This document shows, one piece after another, positions 15,567-24,112 of a stretch of DNA of 32,018 nucleotides (positions within the stretch are counted from its first letter, which is position 1; every line of letters begins with the position of its first letter). The DNA lies in NCBI RefSeq assembly GCF_001673555.1, contig NZ_LZMB01000295.1, positions 1 to 32,018 of the forward strand, given 5' to 3'. This DNA is from Mycobacterium sp. 1165178.9. Lineage in GTDB: Bacteria; Actinomycetota; Actinomycetes; Mycobacteriales; Mycobacteriaceae. Below the pieces are notes generated by a model. It searched no databases, had not been told where the DNA came from, and was given only the letters and a program-made list of their open reading frames with translations. Both the position numbers and the translations under genes were made by a program.

Positions 15567-17192
15567 GTGGATGGCACGATGCAGGACTTTCCGTTGACCA
15601 TCACCTCGATCATGCGTCACGGCTGCACGGTGCACGGGGAGCGGACCGTTACGACCGCCACCGGGGATGGCTACCGGAGCACGACCTACCGCGAGCTGGG
15701 ACAACAGGCCGCGCAACTGGCGAATGGCCTGCGCCGGCTCGGCATCATGGGCGATCAGCGGGTGGGCACGTTCATGTGGAACAACGTCGAGCACCTCACC
15801 GCATACCTGACATTGCCGTCGATGGGTGCGGTCCTGCATACGCTCAACATCCGGCTGTTCCCCGAACAGATCGCCTTCGTCGCCAATGAAGCCGAAGACC
15901 AGGTGGTGCTGGTCGACGCCTCACTGGTCAAAGTGCTCGCACCCGTGCTGGCCGAGATGAAGACCGTGCACACCGTGATCGTGGTCGGCGACGATACCGA
16001 GGCCTTGCAGGGGTCGGGCAAGACGGTGCTGCGCTACGCCGACGTCCTCGACGGCGAGTCGACCGAGTTCGACTGGCCGCACATCGACGAGAACTCCGCT
16101 GCCGCAATGTGCTACACCAGCGGCACCACCGGCAACCCGAAAGGCGTTGTCTACAGCCACCGTTCGAGCTATCTCCACACGATGGGCGCGTGTACCACCA
16201 ACGGTATCGGCGTCGGGTCCACCGACAGCGTGCTGCCGGTCGTGCCGATGTTCCACGCCAACGCGTGGGGGCTGCCGTACGCGGCGCTGATGGCCGGCGC
16301 CGACTTGGTGTTGCCGGACTGCCACCTCGATCCTGCATCGCTGGTCCGGATGGTCGAGGACTTGAAGCCCACCGTGACCGGCGCGGTGCCGACCATCTGG
16401 AACGGCGTCCTGCACCACCTTGAGGACGACCCCGACCACGACATGTCCTCGCTGCGGTTGGTCGTCTGCGGCGGCTCGGCCGTCCCGATATCGCTGATGC
16501 GCACCTTCGAGGAAAAACACAACGTACAGATCCGTCAGCTGTGGGGCATGACGGAGACGTCGCCGCTGGCCACCATGGCGTGGCCCCCACCGGGTACCAG
16601 TGAGGACCAGCACTGGTCCTACCGCGGGACGCAGGGCCAGCCGGTTTGCGGTGTGGAGATGCGCATCGTCAACGACGACGGACAGGTGCTGCCCAACGAC
16701 GGCAACGCCGTCGGTGAGGTAGAGGTCCGCGGACCGTGGATCGCCGGCTCGTACTACCTCGGCCGCGACGAGTCGAAGTTCGACTCCGGCTGGCTGCGCA
16801 CCGGCGACGTGGGCCGCATCGACGAGCGAGGATTCGTCACCCTGACCGACCGCGCCAAGGACGTCATCAAATCCGGTGGGGAATGGATCTCCTCGGTCGA
16901 ACTGGAGAACCTCTTGATCGGCCACCCGGACGTGATCGAGGCCGCCGTCGTCGGTGTTCCCGACGAGCGCTGGGAGGAACGCCCGCTCGCGGTGATCGTG
17001 GCCAAAGACGGCGCGTCGGTCACCGCCGATGATCTGCGAACCTTCCTGGCCGACAAGGTTGTTCGCTGGTGGCTGCCCGAACGGTGGACCTTCATCGACG
17101 AGATTCCGCGCACCAGTGTCGGCAAGTTCGACAAGAAAACCATTCGGTCGCGGTACGCCGAAGACGAATACCAGGTGGTCGAGGCGCGCTGA
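15567..17192 (+). CDS. fadD14: Fatty-acid-CoA ligase FadD14
   Basis: 541 residues, full length for the ANL (acyl/aryl-CoA synthetase) family. The GTG start has AAGGCGG 7 nt upstream; an ATG four codons later is the alternative. The AMP-binding P-loop is YTSGTTGNPKG (~183-193), the adenine-binding motif WGMTETSP (~328-335), the hinge and ribose region GWLRTGDVGRIDERG, then DVIKSGGEWISSVELE and the catalytic lysine in RTSVGKFDKK. It activates a carboxylic acid to the acyl-adenylate and transfers it to CoA; the chain-length preference cannot be seen. A 157-aa SRPBCC protein starts 19 nt downstream, as in Mtb where Rv1058 is fadD14. Confidence 0.92.
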   Translation: MDGTMQDFPLTITSIMRHGCTVHGERTVTTATGDGYRSTTYRELGQQAAQLANGLRRLGIMGDQRVGTFMWNNVEHLTAYLTLPSMGAVLHTLNIRLFPEQIAFVANEAEDQVVLVDASLVKVLAPVLAEMKTVHTVIVVGDDTEALQGSGKTVLRYADVLDGESTEFDWPHIDENSAAAMCYTSGTTGNPKGVVYSHRSSYLHTMGACTTNGIGVGSTDSVLPVVPMFHANAWGLPYAALMAGADLVLPDCHLDPASLVRMVEDLKPTVTGAVPTIWNGVLHHLEDDPDHDMSSLRLVVCGGSAVPISLMRTFEEKHNVQIRQLWGMTETSPLATMAWPPPGTSEDQHWSYRGTQGQPVCGVEMRIVNDDGQVLPNDGNAVGEVEVRGPWIAGSYYLGRDESKFDSGWLRTGDVGRIDERGFVTLTDRAKDVIKSGGEWISSVELENLLIGHPDVIEAAVVGVPDERWEERPLAVIVAKDGASVTADDLRTFLADKVVRWWLPERWTFIDEIPRTSVGKFDKKTIRSRYAEDEYQVVEAR

Positions 17193-17211
17193 GCTGAAAG
17201 GCTTTACACCA

Positions 17212-17685
17212 GTGGCACATTCGCTCGTCGTCGATCAATCTCTGGTGGCCCCGGTCGCGGTGCAGGACGCTTTTGCCGGGACGCTGCCGATCCCGCTCCC
17301 GACGCTCTTTCACCGCTGGTACGGGCCGTTCCCGCCGATCAGTGAAGTGCGCGAGCAGACCGGCGCCTGGGACGCGGCGGGCCAAACCCGCATCGTGCAC
17401 CTTGCCGGCGGTGCCAGCATGCGCGAGGAACTGACCAGCGTCGACCCGCCGCGGTCGTTCGGCTACCGGCTCTCCGAGATCAGCGGGCCGATGGCGCTGC
17501 TGGTCGACCACATCATCGGCGAATGGATGTTCGCCCCGGCCGCGGGCGGCACCGAAATCACCTGGCGCTGGGACATCCGCCCACGCTCGGCGCTCACGGC
17601 CCGGGCCCTGCCGGTGCTGGGCAGGATGTGGAAGGGTTACGCGCGCCGGGCGCTGCGCGACCTGTCGGCCTTGCTGACGGGCTGA
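17212..17685 (+). CDS. SRPBCC-fold polyketide cyclase/dehydrase-like protein (Rv1060-like)
   Basis: 157 residues from a GTG at 17212, with GAAAGG about 10 nt upstream. The start was chosen because it follows the fadD14 stop by 19 nt and gives the same length I recall for Mtb Rv1060. The pattern fits the helix-grip SRPBCC fold: VAPVAVQDAFAG, FGYRLSEISGPMALLVDHIIGEWMFAPAAGGTEITWRWDIRP, and a long C-terminal helix (GRMWKGYARRALRDLSALL). Such proteins bind hydrophobic ligands in a central cavity. The ligand is unknown; proximity to fadD14 hints at an acyl or lipid substrate (inference). Confidence 0.8.
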   Translation: MAHSLVVDQSLVAPVAVQDAFAGTLPIPLPTLFHRWYGPFPPISEVREQTGAWDAAGQTRIVHLAGGASMREELTSVDPPRSFGYRLSEISGPMALLVDHIIGEWMFAPAAGGTEITWRWDIRPRSALTARALPVLGRMWKGYARRALRDLSALLTG

Positions 17686-17710
17686 TCCTCGACCGCTAGC
17701 GTGGGACGCC

Positions 17711-18601
17711 ATGTGTCGACTCTTTGGCCTACACGCCGGGACGCACGCGTGCACCGCGACGTTCTGGCTACTGGATGCGCCGGACAGCCTGGCCGAACAG
17801 AGTAGAAGAAACCCCGACGGCACCGGCCTGGGTGTCTTCGACGAGCACGGCCAACCGCACCTGTACAAGGAGCCGATAGCGGCCTGGCAGGACGCCAAAT
17901 TCGCGACCGAAGCGCACCGGACGACCGGCACGACCGTCATCGCGCACGTCCGCTACGCGACCACCGGAGCGCTCGACATCCGCAACACCCACCCGTTCAT
18001 GCAGGACGGGCGGATCTTCGCGCACAACGGCGTCCTCGAGGGATTGGACGTCATCGACGAGCGGCTGCGTGAGGTCGGCACCGACGATCTGGTGTTGGGC
18101 GACACCGACTCCGAGCGCGTCTTCGCGTTTATCACCGCCTCGATCCGGGCGCGCGACGGTGACGTCACGGCCGGCCTCGTCGACGCCATGCAATGGCTGG
18201 CCGAGCACGCTCCGATCTATGCGGTGAACGTGCTGCTGAGCACCGCCACCGACATGTGGGCGCTGCGATACCCGGAAACCCATCAGCTCTACATTTTGGA
18301 TCGATCCGACGATGCGGCTTCGCACGATCCCGAATTCGACCTGTGCACCAAGCGGATTCACGCCCGATCGGAGCATCTGTGTGAGCGGCCGTCGGTGGTG
18401 TTCGCCACGGAGGTGATGGACGACGAGCCGCGTTGGCGGCTGCTGCCGGCGGGCGAGCTCTTCCATGTCGATGCAGGCCTGCAGATCCACCGCAGCATGA
18501 TCCTGCCAGACCCGCCCAAGCACCTGCTGCGTCGCGAGGACCTGAGTTCACCGGTGGAGGAGTCCCAGCACGCCCTGCCGAACACCCGGCAGCTGGCCTG
18601 A
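17711..18601 (+). CDS. Class II glutamine amidotransferase (Rv1061-like)
   Basis: 296 residues. MCRLFG places the catalytic cysteine at residue 2, to be exposed after Met removal. NPDGTGLG, HVRYATTG (~77-84), NTHPF and FAHNGVLEG (~103-110) are the glutamine-binding and oxyanion motifs of the N-terminal nucleophile hydrolase fold. It releases ammonia from glutamine. There is no synthetase domain, so it resembles the free-standing YafJ/EgtC-like group. EgtC hydrolyses a gamma-glutamyl bond in ergothioneine synthesis, but no other egt genes are here, so the substrate is open. It sits between the SRPBCC gene and the first patatin gene on the same strand with short gaps. Confidence 0.88.
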   Translation: MCRLFGLHAGTHACTATFWLLDAPDSLAEQSRRNPDGTGLGVFDEHGQPHLYKEPIAAWQDAKFATEAHRTTGTTVIAHVRYATTGALDIRNTHPFMQDGRIFAHNGVLEGLDVIDERLREVGTDDLVLGDTDSERVFAFITASIRARDGDVTAGLVDAMQWLAEHAPIYAVNVLLSTATDMWALRYPETHQLYILDRSDDAASHDPEFDLCTKRIHARSEHLCERPSVVFATEVMDDEPRWRLLPAGELFHVDAGLQIHRSMILPDPPKHLLRREDLSSPVEESQHALPNTRQLA

Positions 18602-18624
18602 TCCGTGCTGGCAGGGTGAACGAC

Positions 18625-19494
18625 GTGACAAGCAAACGCGCCTTGGTGCTGGCCGGTGGCGGGATAGCGGGAATCGCCTGGGAGACAGGTGTTCTGCGTG
18701 GCATCGCCGACGAGTCACCGACGGCGGCCCGGCTGTTGGCCGAGTCGGACGTGCTGGTCGGGACATCGGCGGGCTCGGCCGTCGTCGCGCAGTTGAGCAG
18801 CGGCCACACCCTGGACGAACTGTTCGACCGCCAAGTGGCCGAGTCCTCGGCCGAGATCGATTCCGGGGTGGATCTCGAGACCATCACCGAACTGTTCCTG
18901 ACGGCACTGAGTGAGCCGTACGAGGAGACGCTGGACAGAACACGCCAACAGATGCAGCGCATCGGTGCCGTGGCGCTGGCGGCGAAAACCGTTGCCGCGC
19001 CGGTGCGCCGGGACGTGATCGCGCGGCGCCTGCCGTCGCACCACTGGCCGGAACGCGACTTGCGGCTCACCGCGATCGACATCGAAACCGGCGAGCTGAC
19101 CGTGTTCGACCGCGACTGCGGGGTTGACCTGGTCGATGCGGTGGCGGCCAGCTGCGCTGTGCCCGGGGCCTGGCCGCCGGTGACGATCGCGGGCCGCCAC
19201 TACATGGACGGCGGGATCGCCAGCTCGGTCAACCTCGCGGTGGCCGCCGACTGCGCGACCGCGGTGGTGTTGGTGCCCTCGGGTGTCGATGCTCCGTCGC
19301 CATTCAGTGCCGGGCCGGCCGCCGAGGTCTCCGCGTTTCCGGGCGCGGCATTGGCCGTCTTCGCCGACACCGAATCGCTTGCCGCCTTCGGGCCCAACCC
19401 GCTGGATCCCGGCTGTCGCATACCGTCCGCCCTGGCCGGACGCGAGCAAGGCCGGCGGGAAGCCGCGTCTATCGCACACTTCCTGGGGCTGTGA
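18625..19494 (+). CDS. Patatin-like phospholipase (Rv1062-like)
   Basis: 289 residues from the GTG at 18625, preceded by AGGG at 8 nt; another in-frame GTG at 18616 lacks such a site. The patatin signature is complete: oxyanion loop GGGIAG (11-16), nucleophile elbow GTSAG with Ser48, and the DGG of the catalytic dyad with Asp195. This fold hydrolyses acyl esters in phospholipids or neutral lipids. No signal peptide is visible. It follows the amidotransferase gene by 23 nt and is convergent with a second patatin gene 33 nt away. Confidence 0.9.
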   Translation: MTSKRALVLAGGGIAGIAWETGVLRGIADESPTAARLLAESDVLVGTSAGSAVVAQLSSGHTLDELFDRQVAESSAEIDSGVDLETITELFLTALSEPYEETLDRTRQQMQRIGAVALAAKTVAAPVRRDVIARRLPSHHWPERDLRLTAIDIETGELTVFDRDCGVDLVDAVAASCAVPGAWPPVTIAGRHYMDGGIASSVNLAVAADCATAVVLVPSGVDAPSPFSAGPAAEVSAFPGAALAVFADTESLAAFGPNPLDPGCRIPSALAGREQGRREAASIAHFLGL

Positions 19495-19527
19495 CAGCGC
19501 TTGGCGCACAAACGGTTTGAAGGTGGC

Positions 19528-20598
19528 TCAGCGCTCGATCGCGGACGGATCATCCTGGTCGCCCTCGACCTCCAGGGCGTCCAGTGCCTCGTCCGCCAGC
19601 GCGCGGCCGACGGAAATCACCTCCACCGCCCGGTGGAATTCCAGGGCCCGGCAGGTCGACCGCGGCACCTCGATGTGCAGGTCGGGCGGGTAGACGGCCA
19701 GCGTGTGGCGCGCCAGCGCCGCCTGGGCGATGTCGATGGTCCGGTTCATCACTTCGAAGCTGCCCAGTTTCGGCACGTCGGCTCCCCCGACGGGTAGTTC
19801 GACGGCGTCATCACCGGCCTCGGGCTGCTCGTCGTCTGGGGTGTCCGACCAGCTGTCCGATTCGCCGGCCGGCCCGCCCAGTCTGCTGAGCACCGCCCGT
19901 GCGGTCGGCCGATCGAGCAGCGAGCGGGCGGCGGCAGTGTCAAGGAGCGCGGAGGTGCTGCGCATCATGCGGGTCAACCACTCGACGGTGGCCGCGGGCT
20001 CCCGTTGGCGGTTGGTGATCGCCTCGCTGCCGGACAGACTCACCGCGATGGTCAGGTCGGCGTTGACCGCTGCGAGCGGGGCCATCGGCAGCGGGTCCAG
20101 GATGCCCCCGTCGGCGAGTAGCCGCCCGTCGACCGCGTGCGGCGCGATCACGCCAGGGATCGCGATGGACGCCCGGATCGCCTCGTCGAGGGGGCCGCGC
20201 TGAAACCACACCGATTTGCCCGCCAGCAGGTCGGTCGCCACCGCGGTGTAGGGGATCGGCAGTTCTTCGATGGCGACCGGGCCCAGGATGTCGCGCACCG
20301 CGTCCAAAATCTTGCCCGCGCGCATCACACCGGCCGCGCTGATGGACGGGTCCAGCAGCCGCAGGATGGTGCGCTGAGTCAGCGACTTCGCCCAATCCGC
20401 GAACTCGTCGAGCCGCCCGGCCGCTTGCAGGCCGCCGACCAGCGCACCCATCGACGAGCCGGAGACGCCGACGATGTCGTAGCCGCGCGCCGTCAAGGCC
20501 TCGATCACCCCGATGTGGGCGTAGCCCCGGGCGCCGCCGCTGCCGAGCGCGAGTGCCACCCGGGTCGGTTCTGATCGACGCGGAATTTCGTCGGGCAC
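19528..20598 (-). CDS. Patatin-like phospholipase (Rv1063c-like)
   Basis: 356 residues with a GTG start. GSGGARGYAHIG (19-30) is the oxyanion loop, GSSMG (47-51) holds the nucleophile Ser49, and DGG (Asp163) completes the dyad. After the patatin domain (~1-200) comes a less conserved C-terminal half with helices and an acidic stretch (SDTPDDEQPEAGDDAVELP). It resembles the RssA/YlbK type of bacterial patatins. A GGAGG lies only one base before the GTG, closer than normal, so the true start could be a little downstream (GTG at codon 14). It is convergent with the other patatin gene. Confidence 0.9.
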   Translation of the reverse strand: MPDEIPRRSEPTRVALALGSGGARGYAHIGVIEALTARGYDIVGVSGSSMGALVGGLQAAGRLDEFADWAKSLTQRTILRLLDPSISAAGVMRAGKILDAVRDILGPVAIEELPIPYTAVATDLLAGKSVWFQRGPLDEAIRASIAIPGVIAPHAVDGRLLADGGILDPLPMAPLAAVNADLTIAVSLSGSEAITNRQREPAATVEWLTRMMRSTSALLDTAAARSLLDRPTARAVLSRLGGPAGESDSWSDTPDDEQPEAGDDAVELPVGGADVPKLGSFEVMNRTIDIAQAALARHTLAVYPPDLHIEVPRSTCRALEFHRAVEVISVGRALADEALDALEVEGDQDDPSAIER

Positions 20599-20700
20599 GC
20601 CTCCATTTTGCGCGGAGCAGGCTCCTCGGCGGGCGGTGCGGGCACTTTTTTCAGCCGTGATCGCAATTACGCGGTGACGAAAAATCCCCGGGGCGCGGCG

Positions 20701-21144
20701 CTACCCGCATTCGTTGTCGGCGGCCGCGCGAGCGGCGACGATCACGGCTGCCTGCCGGGCCGGCGTCAACGTCGACCAGGGGGCGTTCCAGCTGCCCGCG
20801 GTGCCCGACGGGGACGCCTGGACCATCGACAGATACGGCTCGAACAGCGACGCGCCGGTCTTGGGCTGCGCGTCCATCCACTCGTGCGCGGCGTGACAGG
20901 CCTGGTAGTACTCCTCTTCGGTCGAGTCCGCGGGGACGTCGACCCTGGTCGTCACGCCGGCGGGGGACAACCCGACGGAGCCCGGTGGCGCCGAATTCGG
21001 GCCGTGGGGAATGCCGGATTGCCGAGCCGACGGGCCCGAGGGGGCGCCGCTGTGGGCACCGTGCGAGCACGCGGTGACCGTCAGCACCGCGGCCGCGGCG
21101 ACAGCCGCGGACCATCGCCGGGACCGATCACTGCTGAGGCGCAC
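20701..21144 (-). CDS. lpqV: Lipoprotein LpqV
   Basis: 147 residues with a GTG start. A basic N-terminus (MRLSSDRSRRW) and a hydrophobic stretch lead to the lipobox LTVTAC, with Cys26 as the acylated residue. The mature part begins with a Gly/Ser/Pro-rich spacer (~27-65). The folded domain of about 80 residues includes YYQACHAAHEWMD and ends ADNECG; the two cysteines may pair. Position and features match Mtb Rv1064c (lpqV). It is exported and anchored in the outer leaflet of the plasma membrane; its role is unknown. The gene is divergent from the cysteine-dioxygenase-like gene across 117 nt. Confidence 0.87.
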   Translation of the reverse strand: MRLSSDRSRRWSAAVAAAAVLTVTACSHGAHSGAPSGPSARQSGIPHGPNSAPPGSVGLSPAGVTTRVDVPADSTEEEYYQACHAAHEWMDAQPKTGASLFEPYLSMVQASPSGTAGSWNAPWSTLTPARQAAVIVAARAAADNECG

Positions 21145-21261
21145 GGTCTCAATCTATGCAACACTGGCGGCCGTGATGGAGCGCTTCGGATTTTGCGAGT
21201 GTTGTCGGCCGTAACACGCCGCCGCTTGTCCCATCCGTTTTTCGCGTGAAAGTTTCCCACC

Positions 21262-21891
21262 GTGACCTTGCCCCTTGCCGGGCCTGCGCCCGTCGTCACC
21301 GCGGCAGCCCCGCGCCCGCGAACCCTCTGCGCCCCGTCCTCAGGTCCGACCCGGCTGCGAGTGCCCGATCTGCTCTACGCCACCGACCAGGCCGCCGACG
21401 ACGTGCTCAGTGGGCGCTGCGATCACCTGCTACCCGAGGGCGGCATACCCGCGTCGCGGCGCTGGTTCACCCGCATCCACGGTGACGAGGAACTCGACGT
21501 CTGGCTGATCAGCTGGGTGCCGGGTCAGCCCACCGAGCTGCACGACCACGGTGGTTCGCTGGGCGCGTTGACCGTCATTTCCGGCTCGCTAAATGAATAC
21601 CGTTGGGACGGTAGAGCTTTGCGACGCCGGTGGCTCGACGCAGGCGATCAGGCCGGATTTCCGTTGGGCTGGGTGCACGACGTGGTCTGGGCGCCGCGGC
21701 CGGTCACGACGCCCGTTTCCCTGCCCGTCGCCGGGGTGGCCAGCGTCGGCGTCGCGCCGGTGCAGCCGACCCTGAGCGTGCATGCCTACTCGCCGCCACT
21801 GACCGCCATGTCGTACTACGAGGTCACCGATCGCAAGACGTTGCGGCGCGAACGCACCGAATTGACCGACCAGCCGGAAGGATCGCTATGA
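21262..21891 (+). CDS. Cysteine dioxygenase-like cupin (Rv1065-like)
   Basis: 209 residues from a GTG at 21262; the Mtb protein is a little shorter, so a later start is possible, although no better codon is visible. It has a cupin fold with the metal-ligand pattern TELHDHGGS (His94, His96), HDV (His139) and a C-terminal VHAYSPPL, a motif shared with cysteine dioxygenase. CDO oxidises cysteine to cysteine sulfinate using Fe(II) and O2. The three histidines are present; the activity is inferred from the family. Its last codons overlap the rhodanese start (ATGA), so the two are translationally coupled, which supports a sulfur-oxidation role. Confidence 0.83.
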   Translation: MTLPLAGPAPVVTAAAPRPRTLCAPSSGPTRLRVPDLLYATDQAADDVLSGRCDHLLPEGGIPASRRWFTRIHGDEELDVWLISWVPGQPTELHDHGGSLGALTVISGSLNEYRWDGRALRRRWLDAGDQAGFPLGWVHDVVWAPRPVTTPVSLPVAGVASVGVAPVQPTLSVHAYSPPLTAMSYYEVTDRKTLRRERTELTDQPEGSL

Positions 21892-22325
21892 GCCGCGTCG
21901 ACGTCGTCTTGAGATCTGCCCGGCGCCGGTTTCGCCGCCTGCCCGCCGTCGAGGTGCCCGACGCGCTGCGGCGCGGCGCGGTGCTGGTCGACATCCGGCC
22001 GCAGGCCCAGCGCTTTCGCGAGGGCGAGGTGCCCGGGGCGCTGGTGATCGAACGCAACGTGCTGGAGTGGCGCTGCGATCCCACGAGCGAGGCCAAGCTG
22101 CCCCAGGCCGTGGGCGACGACGTCGAATGGGTGATCCTGTGTTCGGAGGGCTACACGTCCAGCCTCGCGGCGGCCGCGTTGCTGGACATAGGCCTGCACC
22201 GCGCCACCGACGTCATCGGCGGTTATCACGCGCTGGCCGGCGCCGGCGTGCTGAGCGAGCTGGCCGGGGGCGCGGTCGATCCGGTGTTCGCGGACACCGG
22301 CGGCGCCGCCCGCCGCTGGCTTTAA
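21888..22325 (+). CDS. Rhodanese-like domain protein (Rv1066-like)
   Basis: 145 residues, starting at an ATG that overlaps the preceding stop (ATGA). It is a single rhodanese domain: VEVPDALRRGAVLVDIRP, the GEVPGALVIERNVLEWR strand region, and the active loop CSEGYTSS with Cys85 as the persulfide-carrying residue. It transfers sulfane sulfur or senses oxidation; the acceptor is unknown. Coupling to the CDO-like cupin suggests handling of cysteine-derived sulfur. The stop codon interlocks with that of the convergent hydrolase gene within TTAA. Confidence 0.88.
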   Translation: MSRVDVVLRSARRRFRRLPAVEVPDALRRGAVLVDIRPQAQRFREGEVPGALVIERNVLEWRCDPTSEAKLPQAVGDDVEWVILCSEGYTSSLAAAALLDIGLHRATDVIGGYHALAGAGVLSELAGGAVDPVFADTGGAARRWL

Positions 22326-24103
22326 CTCGTGTCGCCGGAGTGCAGTAGCGGACGCAGTTTCGCCGTCTTGTCCGGCGTCCAGCCGGGCGGCGGCAGCACC
22401 GCCGCCCATCCGTCGGCGACGTCGGCGACGTAGCGGTGGCCATGCCCGTCGGGTACGTCCACCGCGACGGCCATGTCGGCCGAAACCTGGAGGAAGGTCA
22501 CGACCGGGATCCAGCGCGTCTGGGGTAGCACGTCGTAGCCGCGCGGTTCGCTCAGCCAGTCGGGCTTGCTGAACAACAGGTCCGGCGTCCACCAGGCGAT
22601 CGGATCCGAGGCGTGTTGCAGATACACCACCCGCGGGTGCTCCCACGGCGCGTTGGGACGCGTCAAATCCTTTGCGCGAGCGACGAATCGGACAAACCGA
22701 CCGTCCTGGTAGATCGGTAACCACTCGGGCGATCCGCTGTCGCGCGTCGACGTCAGATCGGTCCAGATGGTGTTTTTGAAGGTCGGTCCGCTGAACAACG
22801 CCCCGTCGGTGCGCGCCAGCACGTTGTTCAGGCTCAAAAACGGCGCTTCGCCCCCGAACGACCCCAGGCTCTCGCCGAACACGACGAGTTTGGGCCGCTG
22901 GGCCTCGGGCATCTGGCGGATCAGCTTGTCGACGGCCTCGAAAAGCGCCTGACCGGCGTGCCGGGCGTTCTCCTTGTCCACCAGGAACGACAGCCAGCTC
23001 GGCAGGAACGAATACTGCATGCTCACGATCGCCGTGTTGCCGTTGTACATGTACTCCAGCGCCGAGGCTTCCGCCTCGTTGATCCAGCCGGTGCCGGTGG
23101 TGGTGCCCACCGCGACGACGGCGCGCTGCAGGCCGCCTTCGCGCTGCAGTTCCCGGGCAGCCAGCTCCGCGGCCGCCGTGATGCCCTTTGACGAGTCCAA
23201 TCCGGCGTAGGCGCGGATCGGCTCGACGGCCGGGGACCCGTTGAACGCGGTCAGATCGGCGACCTTTGGACCACCCTCGATGAAGATGCGCCCTTGGTGG
23301 CCAAGGGATTCCCACGACACCAGCGACTGGGGGCCACCGGAGCGCAGCGGGGTCTTCGGCGCAGCGCTATCGGGGCTCATCTCGTCGTTGGCCGAGGCGA
23401 AGGTGTCGTTCATGGTGCGCATGGCGAACTTGAGCACGACACCGTTGAGCACGGCGACGGTCATGACCACGAGCGTGACGACCACGATGGTCGCCGAAAG
23501 CCGGAACGGAACGAACCGGTCCACCTGACCGACCAGAAAGCGGACCAGCCAGCGGATGAACTGGCCCAGTTCGACCACGGTGAACAGCACCACCAGCGAT
23601 AAGACTCCCGCCAGCGGGTAGTCATACCACTCCAGATGCGGCACGCCCATCAGGTCGCGCACGTCGTCCTGCCAGACGTGAAACCAGATCGCCATGAGCA
23701 CCTGGCCCACCACGCCAATCGGGATCAACACCTTCCATGCCCAGGATGGCGGCGGTGGACTGTGATCCTTTTCGCGCATGAAGCGCACCAGCCAGACCGA
23801 AAAGACCCCCAGCCCGTAGCCGATGGCGCCGGAGAGCCCGCTGACCAGCCCCTGGAACAGCGGGCCGCGCGGTAGCAGCGATGGTGTCAGCGAGAGCCAG
23901 ATGAAGATCAGGCCGACCGCGGTGCCGGTGAACGTGTAATGCCGTACCCACCAAGGCCTTTCAGTCCAGGGCAGGGTGGGCGCCGCACGCCCGGCTCGCG
24001 GTGCGGGCGCGGGGTGCCGTGCGACGCCCGGCTCTTCCTCCTGGACGCCGGGCGTCGGGGGTTGATCTGCCTCGGTGGGTGTCGCGGAAATCGGCTCGCT
24101 CAT
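22322..24103 (-). CDS. Membrane-anchored alpha/beta hydrolase (Abhydrolase_9 family, Rv1069c-like)
   Basis: 593 residues. A Pro-rich cytoplasmic N-terminus (~1-48) is followed by about five membrane helices (near 58-76, 82-106, 122-141, 163-187 and 202-226). The C-terminal hydrolase domain (~260-590) has the nucleophile elbow GESLGS with Ser412; GTTTGTGW and the DGHGHRY region are other conserved stretches. This fits the two-part Abhydrolase_9_N/Abhydrolase_9 family. The substrate is unknown, and membrane embedding suggests a lipid or wall-ester substrate (inference). It starts 9 nt after the echA8 stop, the last gene of the echA9-echA8 operon. Confidence 0.87.
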   Translation of the reverse strand: MSEPISATPTEADQPPTPGVQEEEPGVARHPAPAPRAGRAAPTLPWTERPWWVRHYTFTGTAVGLIFIWLSLTPSLLPRGPLFQGLVSGLSGAIGYGLGVFSVWLVRFMREKDHSPPPPSWAWKVLIPIGVVGQVLMAIWFHVWQDDVRDLMGVPHLEWYDYPLAGVLSLVVLFTVVELGQFIRWLVRFLVGQVDRFVPFRLSATIVVVTLVVMTVAVLNGVVLKFAMRTMNDTFASANDEMSPDSAAPKTPLRSGGPQSLVSWESLGHQGRIFIEGGPKVADLTAFNGSPAVEPIRAYAGLDSSKGITAAAELAARELQREGGLQRAVVAVGTTTGTGWINEAEASALEYMYNGNTAIVSMQYSFLPSWLSFLVDKENARHAGQALFEAVDKLIRQMPEAQRPKLVVFGESLGSFGGEAPFLSLNNVLARTDGALFSGPTFKNTIWTDLTSTRDSGSPEWLPIYQDGRFVRFVARAKDLTRPNAPWEHPRVVYLQHASDPIAWWTPDLLFSKPDWLSEPRGYDVLPQTRWIPVVTFLQVSADMAVAVDVPDGHGHRYVADVADGWAAVLPPPGWTPDKTAKLRPLLHSGDTS

Positions 24104-24112
24104 CCAAGCGTC

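Noticed and set aside
20680..20697. CCCCGGGG palindrome followed by a T run downstream of lpqV
   Set aside because: A palindrome without a loop cannot form a stable terminator hairpin.
21816..23315. 499-codon minus-strand frame overlapping the rhodanese and membrane hydrolase genes
   Set aside because: Arg/Gly-rich low-complexity translation in another frame of the real hydrolase gene; no motif.
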